DNA of 64,000 nt. It comes from Umbelopsis ramanniana AG (lineage: Eukaryota; Mucoromycota; Umbelopsidomycetes; Umbelopsidales; Umbelopsidaceae). The notes under the pieces were generated by a model. The model was not told the origin of the DNA and searched no databases. It saw only the letters and a program-made list of their open reading frames with translations. The DNA is taken from contig NW_026252087.1 in the NCBI RefSeq assembly GCF_025399195.1, forward strand, positions 1-64,000, written 5' to 3'. Within the stretch, counting starts at the first letter, position 1; each line of letters opens with the position of its first letter. A program made the position numbers and the translations under genes. This document shows positions 1 through 9,595 of the stretch, piece by piece.

Positions 1-59
1 CCTAAAGCCTAAAGCCTAAAGCCTAAACCCTAAATCCTAAACCCTAAACCCTAAACCCT
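1..59. repeat. telomere-type repeat at the left end
   Basis: Eight consecutive 7-base units, then a partial CCTG. Units 1-3 are CCTAAAG, unit 5 is CCTAAAT and the rest are CCTAAAC. Read outward on the other strand this is TTTAGGG with TTTAGGC and ATTTAGG-type variants, the C-rich strand running 5'->3' into the chromosome as expected at a left telomere. The usual fungal repeat is the 6-base TTAGGG; a 7-base TTTAGGG is best known from plants. The array is short, so either the assembly stops inside it or it is a degenerate boundary. Confidence 0.85.
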
Positions 60-914
60 GTTTTTTAAATATTTCTTGTCTTGTTATTCTTTTTTTCGTT
101 TCCTATTTTCAGATCTACTTTAATCTTTCCTTTTCAGTTCCAATCTCTTCGTATACTTTTCTTTCTTCTTCTCCATACCTACACTTTCCTTGTCCTTCTC
201 TCTTCCCCTCTTCCGATCTCTTACTCTGCCGTGCGACGAGGCTTCCTCGCTTCGCTCGCGCGCAGAATACTTTAGTATATGTTATTGCGACGCGTTACTC
301 GCTGACGCTCGTAACCCTTTCGCAATAAAAGATTCCTTAAAGTTCCTTTATCCCCCCTTCTGAAACTTCCCCATAATGTTCGCTTTGCATCTTCTTCTTC
401 CTTTCCGTTATCTTCTGTACTCTTACACCTCTTTTCACTTCCTCCTATTCTTTTTAATTTCTGCTTTACATATTTCTTGATTCAATAACGTACGGCATTA
501 TCGTTTTGAATATATATGACATCTGTGCTCATGTTCCCATATGGCTGTAGTTATTTCACATCTAACACACATTTTTTTTTCATGGCCATGCTTATTTGTA
601 CAGAAAATGTAAACCCTGCTGCAAAAAAACTTGCAAATATCCACCAAGAAATGCTGACGATTTGGAGGGATTGCAGACTTTGCATTGTAACGTTCCGTCT
701 GAGAACTGGATTCGTTAGAACAATGCCCTTCAAAAAGATAAGACCAGCGCCGAGGTAGTCCTATCAACTTACATGTGGCGTCGTTATCAAGTCTTTCGAT
801 CTCGAATTGGCACTGGCAAGCAATGGCACCACTTAAACCTTTTTAATGGAAATGTACTGGCACATCTTTAATTTACCCCCTATCTCATAGAATCCTTTGT
901 TTTTAAAATTTCGG
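60..914. other. subtelomeric gene-less stretch
   Basis: About 850 bases strongly biased to T and C on the plus strand for the first 480 bases. Short open frames overlap on both strands near 498-767 but none has a start context, domain or splice structure that suggests a gene. The only clear structure is the inverted repeat near 282-328. Confidence 0.6.
282..328. repeat. imperfect subtelomeric inverted repeat
   Basis: TTATTGCGA at 282-290 is the exact reverse complement of TCGCAATAA at 320-328. Inside it, GTTAC at 294-298 pairs with GTAAC at 311-315, leaving a 12-base loop. A second small palindrome, ATACT-TT-AGTAT, lies just outside at 267-278. The structure could fold as a cruciform or be the remnant of a short transposon end; nothing in the sequence decides between these. 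Confidence 0.55.
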
Positions 915-921
915 TATAAAA
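915..921 (+). promoter_or_regulatory. TATA box of the CBM19-like gene
   Basis: TATAAAA in the context CGGTATAAAAG, 63 bases before the first downstream ATG at 984. The same box at a similar distance precedes the mannosyltransferase gene and the P450 gene in this window. Confidence 0.55.
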
Positions 922-983
922 GAAACCTGTAAAAGCCTGAGGCATTAGCAATCATTTACTATTCATTCTAACAAATTTTTTAT

Positions 984-1665
984 ATGCGCAGTCGTTCCCA
1001 TTCTAATTTTGTGCTTGTATGGCTATATCGCTGTTGGTGCTACTTCATTTCTAGGGAAAAGCGATGAACTTCAGCAAGGTAATGCCAAGGCTGCCAAACC
1101 TCAACAACTTTGGTCCGAAGACAAGAGTGACGACGATTATGATGATGAGGACGAGGGTGGAAAAGGTGGCAAAGGTGGCCACAACGGTAATGAATGTGCT
1201 ACCCGTTCGGTTTCCATCTTAATTGGATCTAGCACCTTCGACATTCCCTGCTTGGGAGCCGGTTCCATCGTTAATCTTAACGGCCTTCTTCCCTCCTTCG
1301 TATCCACTTCGTCAGTTGACACCTCTACGTCCATTCAAGCTTCTTCGTCGTCGTCGTCAGCGTCCACATATAGTGCAACTGAATGGACTGACTCAAGTTC
1401 CGTAGCGACTTCATCGCAGCCTGGTGGTACTAGCGAATCCGAAACAGAAACAATGACAGAAGCTGCAACAACTACGACTAATACAGACATACCGACACCA
1501 ACCGTTCCTTGCACTCCAAATCTCGAGGGAGACCTAGTATGTGCTCAATCTGGTGTGCTACCGTATTTTTATACTTGTGATGCAGGGCAATGGATTATCC
1601 GTACTTGTGGTGAAGAAGGTGTATGCGAAACCATTTCAGACAACGCAGTATCTTGTTTTTTGTAG
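984..1665 (+). CDS. secreted Ser/Thr-rich protein with C-terminal CBM19-like chitin-binding module
   Basis: A reading frame open from about 949 to the stop at 1663-1665 encodes a hydrophobic leader (PILILCLYGYIAVGA), an acidic and glycine stretch, a long Ser/Thr-rich linker typical of O-glycosylated wall proteins, and a final 50-residue block with six cysteines. The cysteine spacing, and aromatic residues in PYFYTCDAGQW, resemble family 19 carbohydrate-binding modules found in fungal chitinases. It has no catalytic domain, so it probably binds chitin at the wall. The start is odd: the only well-placed ATG, at 984 downstream of a TATA box, is in a different frame from the leader. Restoring phase needs a one-base difference near 991-1003. 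This may be a sequence error, an unrecognised short intron, or a real lesion. No ATG lies in the open frame before the leader. Confidence 0.6.
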
Positions 1666-1809
1666 CATAAACAAAGGCAATGGACCGCAAATGTTGATAG
1701 CAGGCAAATTGGTTGTGATTCATAATGCATTGGATGGCATTATGAGCGATCAAGATAGACTAGTAATAGACTTTTAAACTGGCTAAGGCTCTCTAGCCAT
1801 TTCATATGC

Positions 1810-1815
1810 AATAAA
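1810..1815 (+). terminator. poly(A) signal AATAAA
   Basis: Canonical AATAAA about 145 bases after the stop codon of the CBM19-like gene, followed by a T-rich stretch near 1880. Confidence 0.35.
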
Positions 1816-3106
1816 AAGGACTTTATTGAACAGATTTGAGAACTCAAGCTGTACCAGACTCATGATAAAGTGTTATAAGTTTTTTTTCTCCAGCCATCCA
1901 CCTGGGTTCCGAGAAATGCTCCGCTACTGTGCAGTGAACGTCGTATAATGTCAAATAAATGAGAATTATTGAGCAGGTTGTTTGGGATACAAGCTTGCGC
2001 AACGATTTCTTTCAAGACTGCTTAAACACCTGAGCTTGTCTTCGCCTCACGTTGACTGTATTCAGTTCGAAAAGAGAGTTATAATTCTGCGTTGTATAAA
2101 ACGCAATGCTATATTGCTCTCCTTATTCCAAAGCTGAGTTGCCCACATACACTTCAGAACATATACGTACAATGAGGCATCTTTTCAATGTTACCCTGTA
2201 TTGATAATTTATTCTTGAATAATGGAAAGGAAACAGCTTGCTATCCAAGACGTTTAAACGGTGACATACTTATGGCATTATGATGAGTCAAATGATCCCA
2301 CTCATCTATTGAATGTGTCAAAGAGATCTCGTCATTTCAACCATTGAGCGAGCTTAAGTCAGCTTGATTTCTTTCTTGTGCTAGTGTTGGGACTGCTCAA
2401 TTGTATGTTGCAATAGAATTTATATGCGTCGACAAACGGTAGCTAGAACATTTGCACTGATGCGTTATGCATTGCTATCAAGAGTATGATTAGATAGACT
2501 TTGGGGCTGTAAGCCTGTTTTGTAAAGATAGAATTGTTAAAGATGTCGGAGCTACCAAAATAATGAGCGACCACGTTCTGCCAGAGCTTCAAGTGGAAGC
2601 TCTGGTAGGCGAAGTCTTTCGCCACGCAGAAATTGAAAATGTTTGCAAAGGACAGTGCATAGAGGAAAAATTTTAGGTTGCCGACCTCCTGGAGGGTGAT
2701 TGATGCATCCATACAACAATGTAGGAAACCATGCCAGAGATCATCAATAGGGAGAAATTTCTGAACCAATTGCAGATCTCTTTATGTTTTGCTAAACAAA
2801 CAATGCAGTAGTACCTTCCCAAGTTGAACGTTCTGTTAAAACCTATGTAGGATGGTCGGAATGAGTCAGATAGCTAACTATTACCGGAATGCAATGATTG
2901 AGATTTGATAGCACTAGTTGCTTAAGACAATGATCTGAGAGTTTACTATCGTTTCAAATACTCGGCTTCATGCACAAATCTTTAAGTAACCAGCATATAA
3001 GAATTTGAGCCACGTCAGTGATTCGCACCTCCTAATCCCAAAGGCGCTTACTTGTAGCAAGGGCGTATTAAGGGATATATATGTAATGGCAATCAGAGCT
3101 ATAAGA
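1816..3106. other. gene-less stretch
   Basis: About 1.3 kb without a supportable gene. One minus-strand open frame of about 108 codons lies at 2443-2769 but starts with TTG, has no recognisable domain, and shows no flanking splice sites that extend it. Confidence 0.5.
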
Positions 3107-3113
3107 TATAAAA
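3107..3113 (+). promoter_or_regulatory. TATA box of the mannosyltransferase gene
   Basis: TATAAAA, 49 bases upstream of the ATG at 3156, matching the box-to-ATG distance of other genes in this window. Confidence 0.5.
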
Positions 3114-3155
3114 TAGACTGACACAGTGAACTCAACACCTTTACACTCACCTATC

Positions 3156-4938
3156 ATGCTTTTAAGTACATTGGCTAGCCACATTTTTGTACTACTTGTT
3201 GTGTGTGCAAGTGACTCGGCCGTGGTTGCGAATGCTGCCGACGAAATAACTATTACGAGAATAGTTACTGGTGGGGACGGTACAAATACACATGTTCCAG
3301 TCGCCATCACAAATATTGTCAAAGCCGAAGATGTTGCAAGGTCATTTTCCAACAGTGGCGTTGGTATTACTGCAATTACAGAGACTTTACGCCCAACTAT
3401 ACCAATTGCTAGTCCTGCTGTGTCCATTATGCACAAAATTGATGGAGCAGCAGTAGCAAGTTTAGTACTCCATGATGAAGGTCCAAGCACAAAAAACATG
3501 ACTGACATGGATACACTCGCTCAGTTCTATGATATCGCCATACCTTATCCTTCAAGACCCTGGACACTTTCGGATACGGAATATTTACTGTCAGTCAAAG
3601 GTCAATGGGATTTGTTGAATTTATTGACCCTGCCCGAAGATCAGCTAAATTTCAAAACTTTGACTATCCAAGAGAGAAATTACAAGGCCCTCTTCCAGTA
3701 CCTCGATGACCTACAGTCCAATGGCATGGATATACAACAACCTCCTTTCAAGGATACATGGGACCTTTTTCAGCATTTAGAGACCGTATTATACCCGTGG
3801 TTGCATCCCAAGTACAAGAGTCTTTTCGACGTGCGTAGCAACAGCAACGGCGCTGGTATGGTTTTCTGCGTTGGCAATGATCAGTTCTTTCACGCGGCCA
3901 CTACAATTCGCTCCATTAGAGAATCTCATAAATCCAACATTCCTATTGAAGTCTTTTATATCAACAACAATGATCTTTCTGAAGTCAAACGCCAATATTT
4001 CGAGACTGAGTTTGTCAATGTGAAAACGGTTGATTTATCAAAATATATCGACGACACGTGGACAAAGTTGGAAGGCTGGGCCATGAAACCTTTCGCCGCT
4101 TTGGCTTCTAGCTTTAGCCAAGTCATCCTCTCTGACGCTGATTCCTTCTTTTTCAAAAACCCTGAATTATTATTGAAAGATCCAGGATTCAAGCAGACCG
4201 GCTCTCTTTTCTTCTATGATAGAACCTATATTGCTGGCTGGGATGGTGGCAGGAAGTGGATGCTGTCTTTCTTACCAACTATGAGCCCTCTAGTTCATAA
4301 AACTAGATTTTTCACTCTGACATCAAAGCACGAGCAAGAATCTGGAGTCGTCGTTATCGACAAGCAAAGATCACTTCTTGGCTTAATGTCAACATGTAGA
4401 ATGAACGATAAACGTGAAAGATCCGAAGTGACGTACAGTCGAGTACATGGCGACAAGGAGGTAAATTCAAACATTCCCATATAGCTTGTAAACGAAGTAT
4501 GAACTATGGCCTATTTTTGCTAATTACGAAACCATGTAGACCTTTTGGATTGGATATGAGGTGATGCAAACGGGTTACGCTTTTGTGAAGTCTCATGCGG
4601 CCGTTGTTGGTGGACTCGGTGACGGCGGAGCTGCCACTCAAGTATGCGGAAATATGGTTCATCTCGACATCGATGGTCGTCCATGGTGGTGGAACGGTGG
4701 CCTTCTCCGTAACAAAAGGCTTTGGCAAGATCGCTACTTGAAGTTTACTCATTTTGCATCTGGAGAAGACTGGGACTTTGATAATTCATGTATCAAACAG
4801 GAGAATGGCATAAAGGAGCTCTCAAAAGAAGAAAAAGACCTGACAGATTCATTCCTTGCCATCGACGCTCGGCGAAAAAAGGACCAGCAAGCTATGCACG
4901 AAGGCACCTGGAAACCTCGTTCCAATCCCGCACAGTAG
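3156..4938 (+). CDS. alpha-1,3-mannosyltransferase, MNN1 family
   Basis: Exons 3156-4460 and 4540-4938, giving 567 residues. The start is the ATG at 3156; an in-frame GTG upstream is unlikely. Residues 1-27 form a hydrophobic leader or signal anchor. The C-terminal two thirds match the Mannosyl_trans3 family: a GMVFCVGN block, the metal-binding D327-A-D329 in VILSDADSFFFKNP, and HGDKETFWIGYE formed across the splice junction, which confirms the intron (4461-4539, GTAAAT...TAG). Family members extend O- and N-linked mannans in the Golgi using GDP-mannose. The N-terminal 130 residues are unlike the family. The gene lies in the subtelomere with two other secretory-pathway genes. Substrate and linkage cannot be read from sequence. 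Confidence 0.85.
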
Positions 4939-5178
4939 TAATGTCGATAACAGCGGAGCTCATGTCATCGCAGGATCCTAAGGTCAAAATTCTTCATCGG
5001 CTCAAAGACCAACTTTTTGGTCACCAGCAAGTCGCGATCATCCTACTTCGGAACATGCGCCATCGTTGCAATTCTAACTTCAGCTTAAGAAGGATCAAAT
5101 GATGTTGCCATTCTATGTCAACCATATTTTTTAGCTGGTGAAAATAACTACTTGATTATATTTTTGGGAAACCCCTAG

Positions 5179-5184
5179 AATAAA
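5179..5184 (+). terminator. poly(A) signal AATAAA
   Basis: AATAAA about 240 bases after the mannosyltransferase stop. The stretch from here to 5625 has no supportable gene. Confidence 0.3.
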
Positions 5185-5625
5185 TATTGGGATTGATTTC
5201 AGTATTCTAGGTTCATGTTTGCTCAGTCCTTAAAAAGGAGTGCAACGTAAATCTCGGTATCTTTCTCATGCTCTTTCCGCGATTTCTACCAGCGGCATCG
5301 AATAATAGTGCTAACTATGCCATAGACACTGGAAATCTTTACGAATTATACATGTACCGCAACAGTCATCGTATATCTTTTACTTTAACAATGTTCAACA
5401 GACAAGGACTACGAACAATGCGTACCTATATGTCAATAAAAGCTATTGTTGAGCCATCTGAAAACTTCTAAATACACATGTTTACATTTTTTAATGACCT
5501 TTCCTCCGACACGTATAATGGAGCTCAGAAACATTAAAAATGATTTCAAAAAGTTGAATTTGTTTTATATTTTTGCATACAAAATATGTATACAAAATGG
5601 TAACATGAAACACTTCGGTGTACTT

Positions 5626-5979
5626 TCAGAGGCAGTCAGCCGTGACAGCTGATCTAGCTTTGCATGCGGTTCTGAAATAACCGACGTTGCTTACAGGAAC
5701 GTAAGTACAGCCACCTAGAACAGGACTCTTGATAAATCGTGATGATACACTATTTGAGAGCACATAGGAAAAAGTCATACCTGAAGTTCCTCCGCTACCC
5801 ATAGTCGCTTCTCCAGTTTCAACATAATGTTGGAAATAATAAGCGGATGCGGCAGCAGTTTTAGAGTTCACGCAATAGTTGCCAGAGTAGGTAGAATAGT
5901 CAACACAATAGCACTTGCTTGTAGAAGCGCGTACGGAGGAGGCTAAAGCAGATAAAGCCACAAGGATAAAGAAGCGCAT
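5626..5979 (-). CDS. small secreted cysteine-rich protein
   Basis: A single exon of 117 codons. I chose the ATG at 5979, which opens a textbook signal peptide (MRFFILVALSALASSVRA), rather than the in-frame ATG eight codons upstream. The mature part is about 99 residues with six cysteines (CYC near its start, then single cysteines) and is rich in Ser, Tyr and Ala, with no membrane segment. Even cysteine number and small size fit an extracellular disulfide-stabilised protein. I do not recognise a family. Small secreted proteins of this type include wall proteins, antimicrobial peptides and effectors, and the sequence does not choose among them. It sits alone in a gene-poor subtelomere. Confidence 0.6.
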   Translation of the reverse strand: MRFFILVALSALASSVRASTSKCYCVDYSTYSGNYCVNSKTAAASAYYFQHYVETGEATMGSGGTSGMTFSYVLSNSVSSRFIKSPVLGGCTYVPVSNVGYFRTACKARSAVTADCL

Positions 5980-8151
5980 AGTGAAATAATCTACATGAAA
6001 CAATGTTGAAGCGACATAATTGAAGAATTTTTAAATGTTAATGTATGATTTTCCGTCAATGGAAGATTAAACTACTACACCAGCAAGCCATCGTCTTACA
6101 CTTACATTTTCCGGAGAACACTGGAAATGAAAATAGTGTTAAACGTTTGTATTTATATCATTTCGGTCATGATTAGCTTCATCAATTGGACTAATTATAT
6201 GATTTAACGCCATACAGAATGACCACCCTACTTCCATTGCAAAGCATAAGTTGTGCGACTCTTGTGAACGGAGCCCGGACTTCTGCACAACAACACTTCT
6301 TCTCATGATCATGTACGAAGAGTTTTTTGTTCATTTTAGGCTTTGAATGAGAAATAATAAAACCTGAGTAGACAGAAGTGGTAGACTGGGTAGTATTATA
6401 TTAATCATTTCAGAATATAGGTGCTTTTTATTGCTGGCTGGGATGAACAAATATTCGATTACATTGTTCCTAATGACTATGGCCTACCATCGTTGTTGTA
6501 CGAAGTTTTGTTCACATTAAGTTTATTATCCATTTCCGCAAATGTGAATCTTGCGTGTACCAGGTAGCGTTAGACTGGTCAGGCTCTTTGGAACCGGTTA
6601 CATTTTTCGGTATCTCTTGTAGTTCACAACACCGCTTTCCGTATTATTTTTACGAAGATGCGAGGTGCTTTAAAAATAGTCTCAAACGTAGCCGTTTATT
6701 AGCAAGTTTACTAAGCATATCTATTATTCTCTAGATTTCAAAGACCATTTTCACATCTCGGATACACTATTCAAGTGATGACTGCATAACTACTGCGCAG
6801 TAACACGGCAGTAGGATGAAAATCTTCTCACTCCATAGTAGTACCTGCTGCGCATTCATACCGCCCGATCACGCTGGTGCTTGGTTATCCAAAAAATTTC
6901 CGTAGCTTTGCTGTCGATACCCGAGAGGTTATATTAGTTTATGTCACCTCCCTAGATTCAAGCTTTGTGCTTAATCCTTTGACTCATGCGAACATCGAGT
7001 GAAACGGTGACGGTGAAGATCAAAAATAGAGTTCTCTCCTAGTTTTGAAGTGCCTCATCAATACTCCATCGTCGAAGACGTCAAATGCCTTGATGGGCGA
7101 CAAAGAATGGTGAAGGATTGACAAAACTGAGCTATCTTGAAAAGCTTGGCTAAAACTTCATGATGTTGAATCCGATGAGATACGCACTCGGTAATAACAG
7201 AGGCATTTGAAAAAATAATTCATGTAGTCTTACATGTCAGTATGCGAAACGCTGGCAATACGAGGTCGAGGGAGGGACCTACTGGGCTTGCATTCGTTGA
7301 AGCTTTAATGATGGTGGTTAGCAAAAGGTGCTACTGAAATGCAATGAAATCGCTTCATTTATCCAAGGTAAATCTGCGACATCGTTTACAGATGTTTGAA
7401 AAGAATAAGAAAAATGACGGTTTGCGAGATAGAACCGAAACGAGTGGAAGGTGTAAGTGAAAGTTTGCAACCACCGCACCATGTGAAGGTGAGATATTTA
7501 TGCCGAAATTCCATAATTTAACCTAATGGTTTCAACACGTATGGGAGTCAGCCGAGAGCAAAGTTTTTCTCTCAAAAAATGTGCTTTGAATGAAATTCCC
7601 GGTATGGTTGTAGACTACGTTAATTTCATTGCGTTTAGTGGCACATTATCGGTAAATTCCGAGGATGAATATAAACCGTCCATACATTTTCATGGTTTCT
7701 TACTTTGGTAGTATTATTACTCTATTTTAGACAGTGTCTATCGGTTCACTGATAAGCATAGACTAATAAGCGTAGATAAAGAACAACCGGTTTTTCAGTA
7801 AGTTAATAACGTGATGCTCATTCATCGAGAAACTTTATACAATCTTTGAATATTCTGGAAGAATATACTTTGTCAGATCAACAATATTATTATCATGCTT
7901 CCTTAACAACAGTTCTTGGAAAGCGAATAATACTTGTGGGATGCCAAAGTGAAGTTACATTACAAGCGCCCAGCTAATTGCAGAAATAATGAATTTCAAT
8001 TGATCCGGAGCGTAAAATTTTAATTGCTCTGATCTCTCACGTGACTTCATGGAGTGCGTGAGAGGGTAAATGGAGGTTCTGTTCAAATTTCCCAATTTTT
8101 TTTTTGTTTCCGTCGGCTGTCTCACATGCAGCCATTGTCAAACTTGGCAAC
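5980..8151. other. long gene-less subtelomeric stretch
   Basis: About 2.2 kb with no supportable gene on either strand. The best open frame is a 61-codon stretch at 7526-7711 without any domain. I saw no terminal repeats or transposase-like fragments. A T run at 8094-8105 precedes the next gene. Confidence 0.5.
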
Positions 8152-9285
8152 ATGGAAGAGTCTGGAGAGGAATCAAGAAAGAAATTTACTGTAGGCGAAG
8201 AGGAAGATGGCCAAACCGAGTTACAAACAAGTCATCCCGTCAAAAAGGCGCATGCACGACACCATGTCAAACGAAAATCAGGTGGCCGGGTGCATGTTTC
8301 CAAGCTAATGCAAATGACACGAGCTTCGTCCCATACACAGGAAGACGGTGAATCTGGAACCATTGAACCTGAAAACGATGGAAAGAGAAGCATTATAGTT
8401 CGCCGAACAAGCTCGCAAAGGTCTTTACCCCGGTTAGCTGCTATGGAGAAGCTATCGGTTACAAACGCGAATGAAGCGCCGCAAGATACCTATGAAGCAC
8501 AAACACAGGTGGACACTAAGCACAATAACCCGCCACAATTAATCAGACATGAACCAAGTGCCGCAAGTGCAAAAGTCACAGCTTTCACAGCTCACGCCGA
8601 CAATATGATCGCAACCACGAAGGTTCCAGCGAATACCACAATAAGCAACCCCTATTCTCAGCGTCAGCCAATGAAATCACAATTCATTCAACCTAGTCCT
8701 GACGTTTCGCCGCCAAGCAACGACGTGATGATCGAAAAGCAAGCTGCTAGCTCACATCCGGATATATCCAAGTTAACAAGTACCCATGAAAGTGTGGCTT
8801 TTAGCAGTGAGCCAGCAACGCCAACTTTAACCCATCAACAAAGTGACCATCGTGCCATCCCACCAGACATGGGCAAATCTTCTATACAAATGGCAGCCTC
8901 AACCGCACCGACGGCAATGACCCGCACACAGCAAAAACTTTTATTACAGCGCCAACACTTTTTAGCGGACGATGAAAATAATTTGGCGCATCCTCGCAAT
9001 CAACTTCGCCTAACTAAAGAAATGGAGCATGTAAACCGTGAATACATGTATGTAAGACGATATCAAGATCCAATGTCGGAAAGCTTAATAAGATGTATGG
9101 AAAAGAAGCAGCGAAATGCATCTGCCTTTAGCATGCCGCATTCACCGGAAAGACGCCCACATAGCAACCTTCAACGATCATTAACATCGCGTAGCATGCA
9201 AGATACACAAGCTACACTTGATCACACTAAACGATGGAGCAGCACAGCTAGTAATTTACTGGATAGAGTACTAGGATCAAATTGA
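8152..9285 (+). CDS. TCO89: probable TORC1 subunit TCO89-like, largely disordered
   Basis: A single exon of 377 codons from the ATG at 8152. The open frame extends upstream but with no earlier in-frame ATG. Most of the protein is Ser/Thr/Gln/Pro-rich and probably disordered, with basic serine motifs such as RRTSSQRS that look like kinase sites. One conserved-looking block lies near residues 260-330: TRTQQKLLLQR, then a charged helix ending in EYMYVRRYQDPMSESL. From memory this matches the fungal TCO89 family, a non-catalytic subunit of TOR complex 1 at the vacuole in yeast, where it supports nutrient and stress signalling. The match is by eye on one block, so the assignment is moderate. A short C-terminal motif, NLLDRVLGSN, may be an amphipathic helix. 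Confidence 0.55.
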   Translation: MEESGEESRKKFTVGEEEDGQTELQTSHPVKKAHARHHVKRKSGGRVHVSKLMQMTRASSHTQEDGESGTIEPENDGKRSIIVRRTSSQRSLPRLAAMEKLSVTNANEAPQDTYEAQTQVDTKHNNPPQLIRHEPSAASAKVTAFTAHADNMIATTKVPANTTISNPYSQRQPMKSQFIQPSPDVSPPSNDVMIEKQAASSHPDISKLTSTHESVAFSSEPATPTLTHQQSDHRAIPPDMGKSSIQMAASTAPTAMTRTQQKLLLQRQHFLADDENNLAHPRNQLRLTKEMEHVNREYMYVRRYQDPMSESLIRCMEKKQRNASAFSMPHSPERRPHSNLQRSLTSRSMQDTQATLDHTKRWSSTASNLLDRVLGSN

Positions 9286-9426
9286 ATTTTGTAACGTCCA
9301 CGTTGAAGTGGAGTTTAGAACTTTGGGGTGAAAATTTGCTACTGAGAAGAGAGGATTATTTATTGCAGAGAGAAACGCCTGCAGCTTCGTTGCAGATGAC
9401 TATGTACATTTTTTGCAAAAAATGAT

Positions 9427-9432
9427 AATAAA
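9427..9432 (+). terminator. poly(A) signal AATAAA
   Basis: AATAAA 142 bases after the TCO89-like stop, in the spacer before the convergent F-box gene. Confidence 0.35.
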
Positions 9433-9595
9433 CAGGCACTTTTTAAAGTGCTTGACAGCTGTTCTTACAAGGGCAGAAAGGTAATAAAAGGGAAAAGTGA
9501 AATGAAAGAAGAGGGTATCCTATAAGGTTGACGAGGGATTTTGCTGAACAATCTAACCAGGGATTCTGCAACCCCTTTAGCATTAAACTGGGGTA

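Noticed and set aside
498-767. Overlapping open frames of 60-89 codons on both strands near the telomere
   Set aside because: They overlap each other, start partly at non-ATG codons and show no domain, promoter or splice evidence.
2443-2769. 108-codon minus-strand open frame
   Set aside because: It starts with TTG and has no family match or flanking exon signals. It could be a fragment of a lost gene, but nothing supports that.
7526-7711. 61-codon plus-strand open frame
   Set aside because: No recognisable sequence, and isolated in a 2 kb gene-less stretch.
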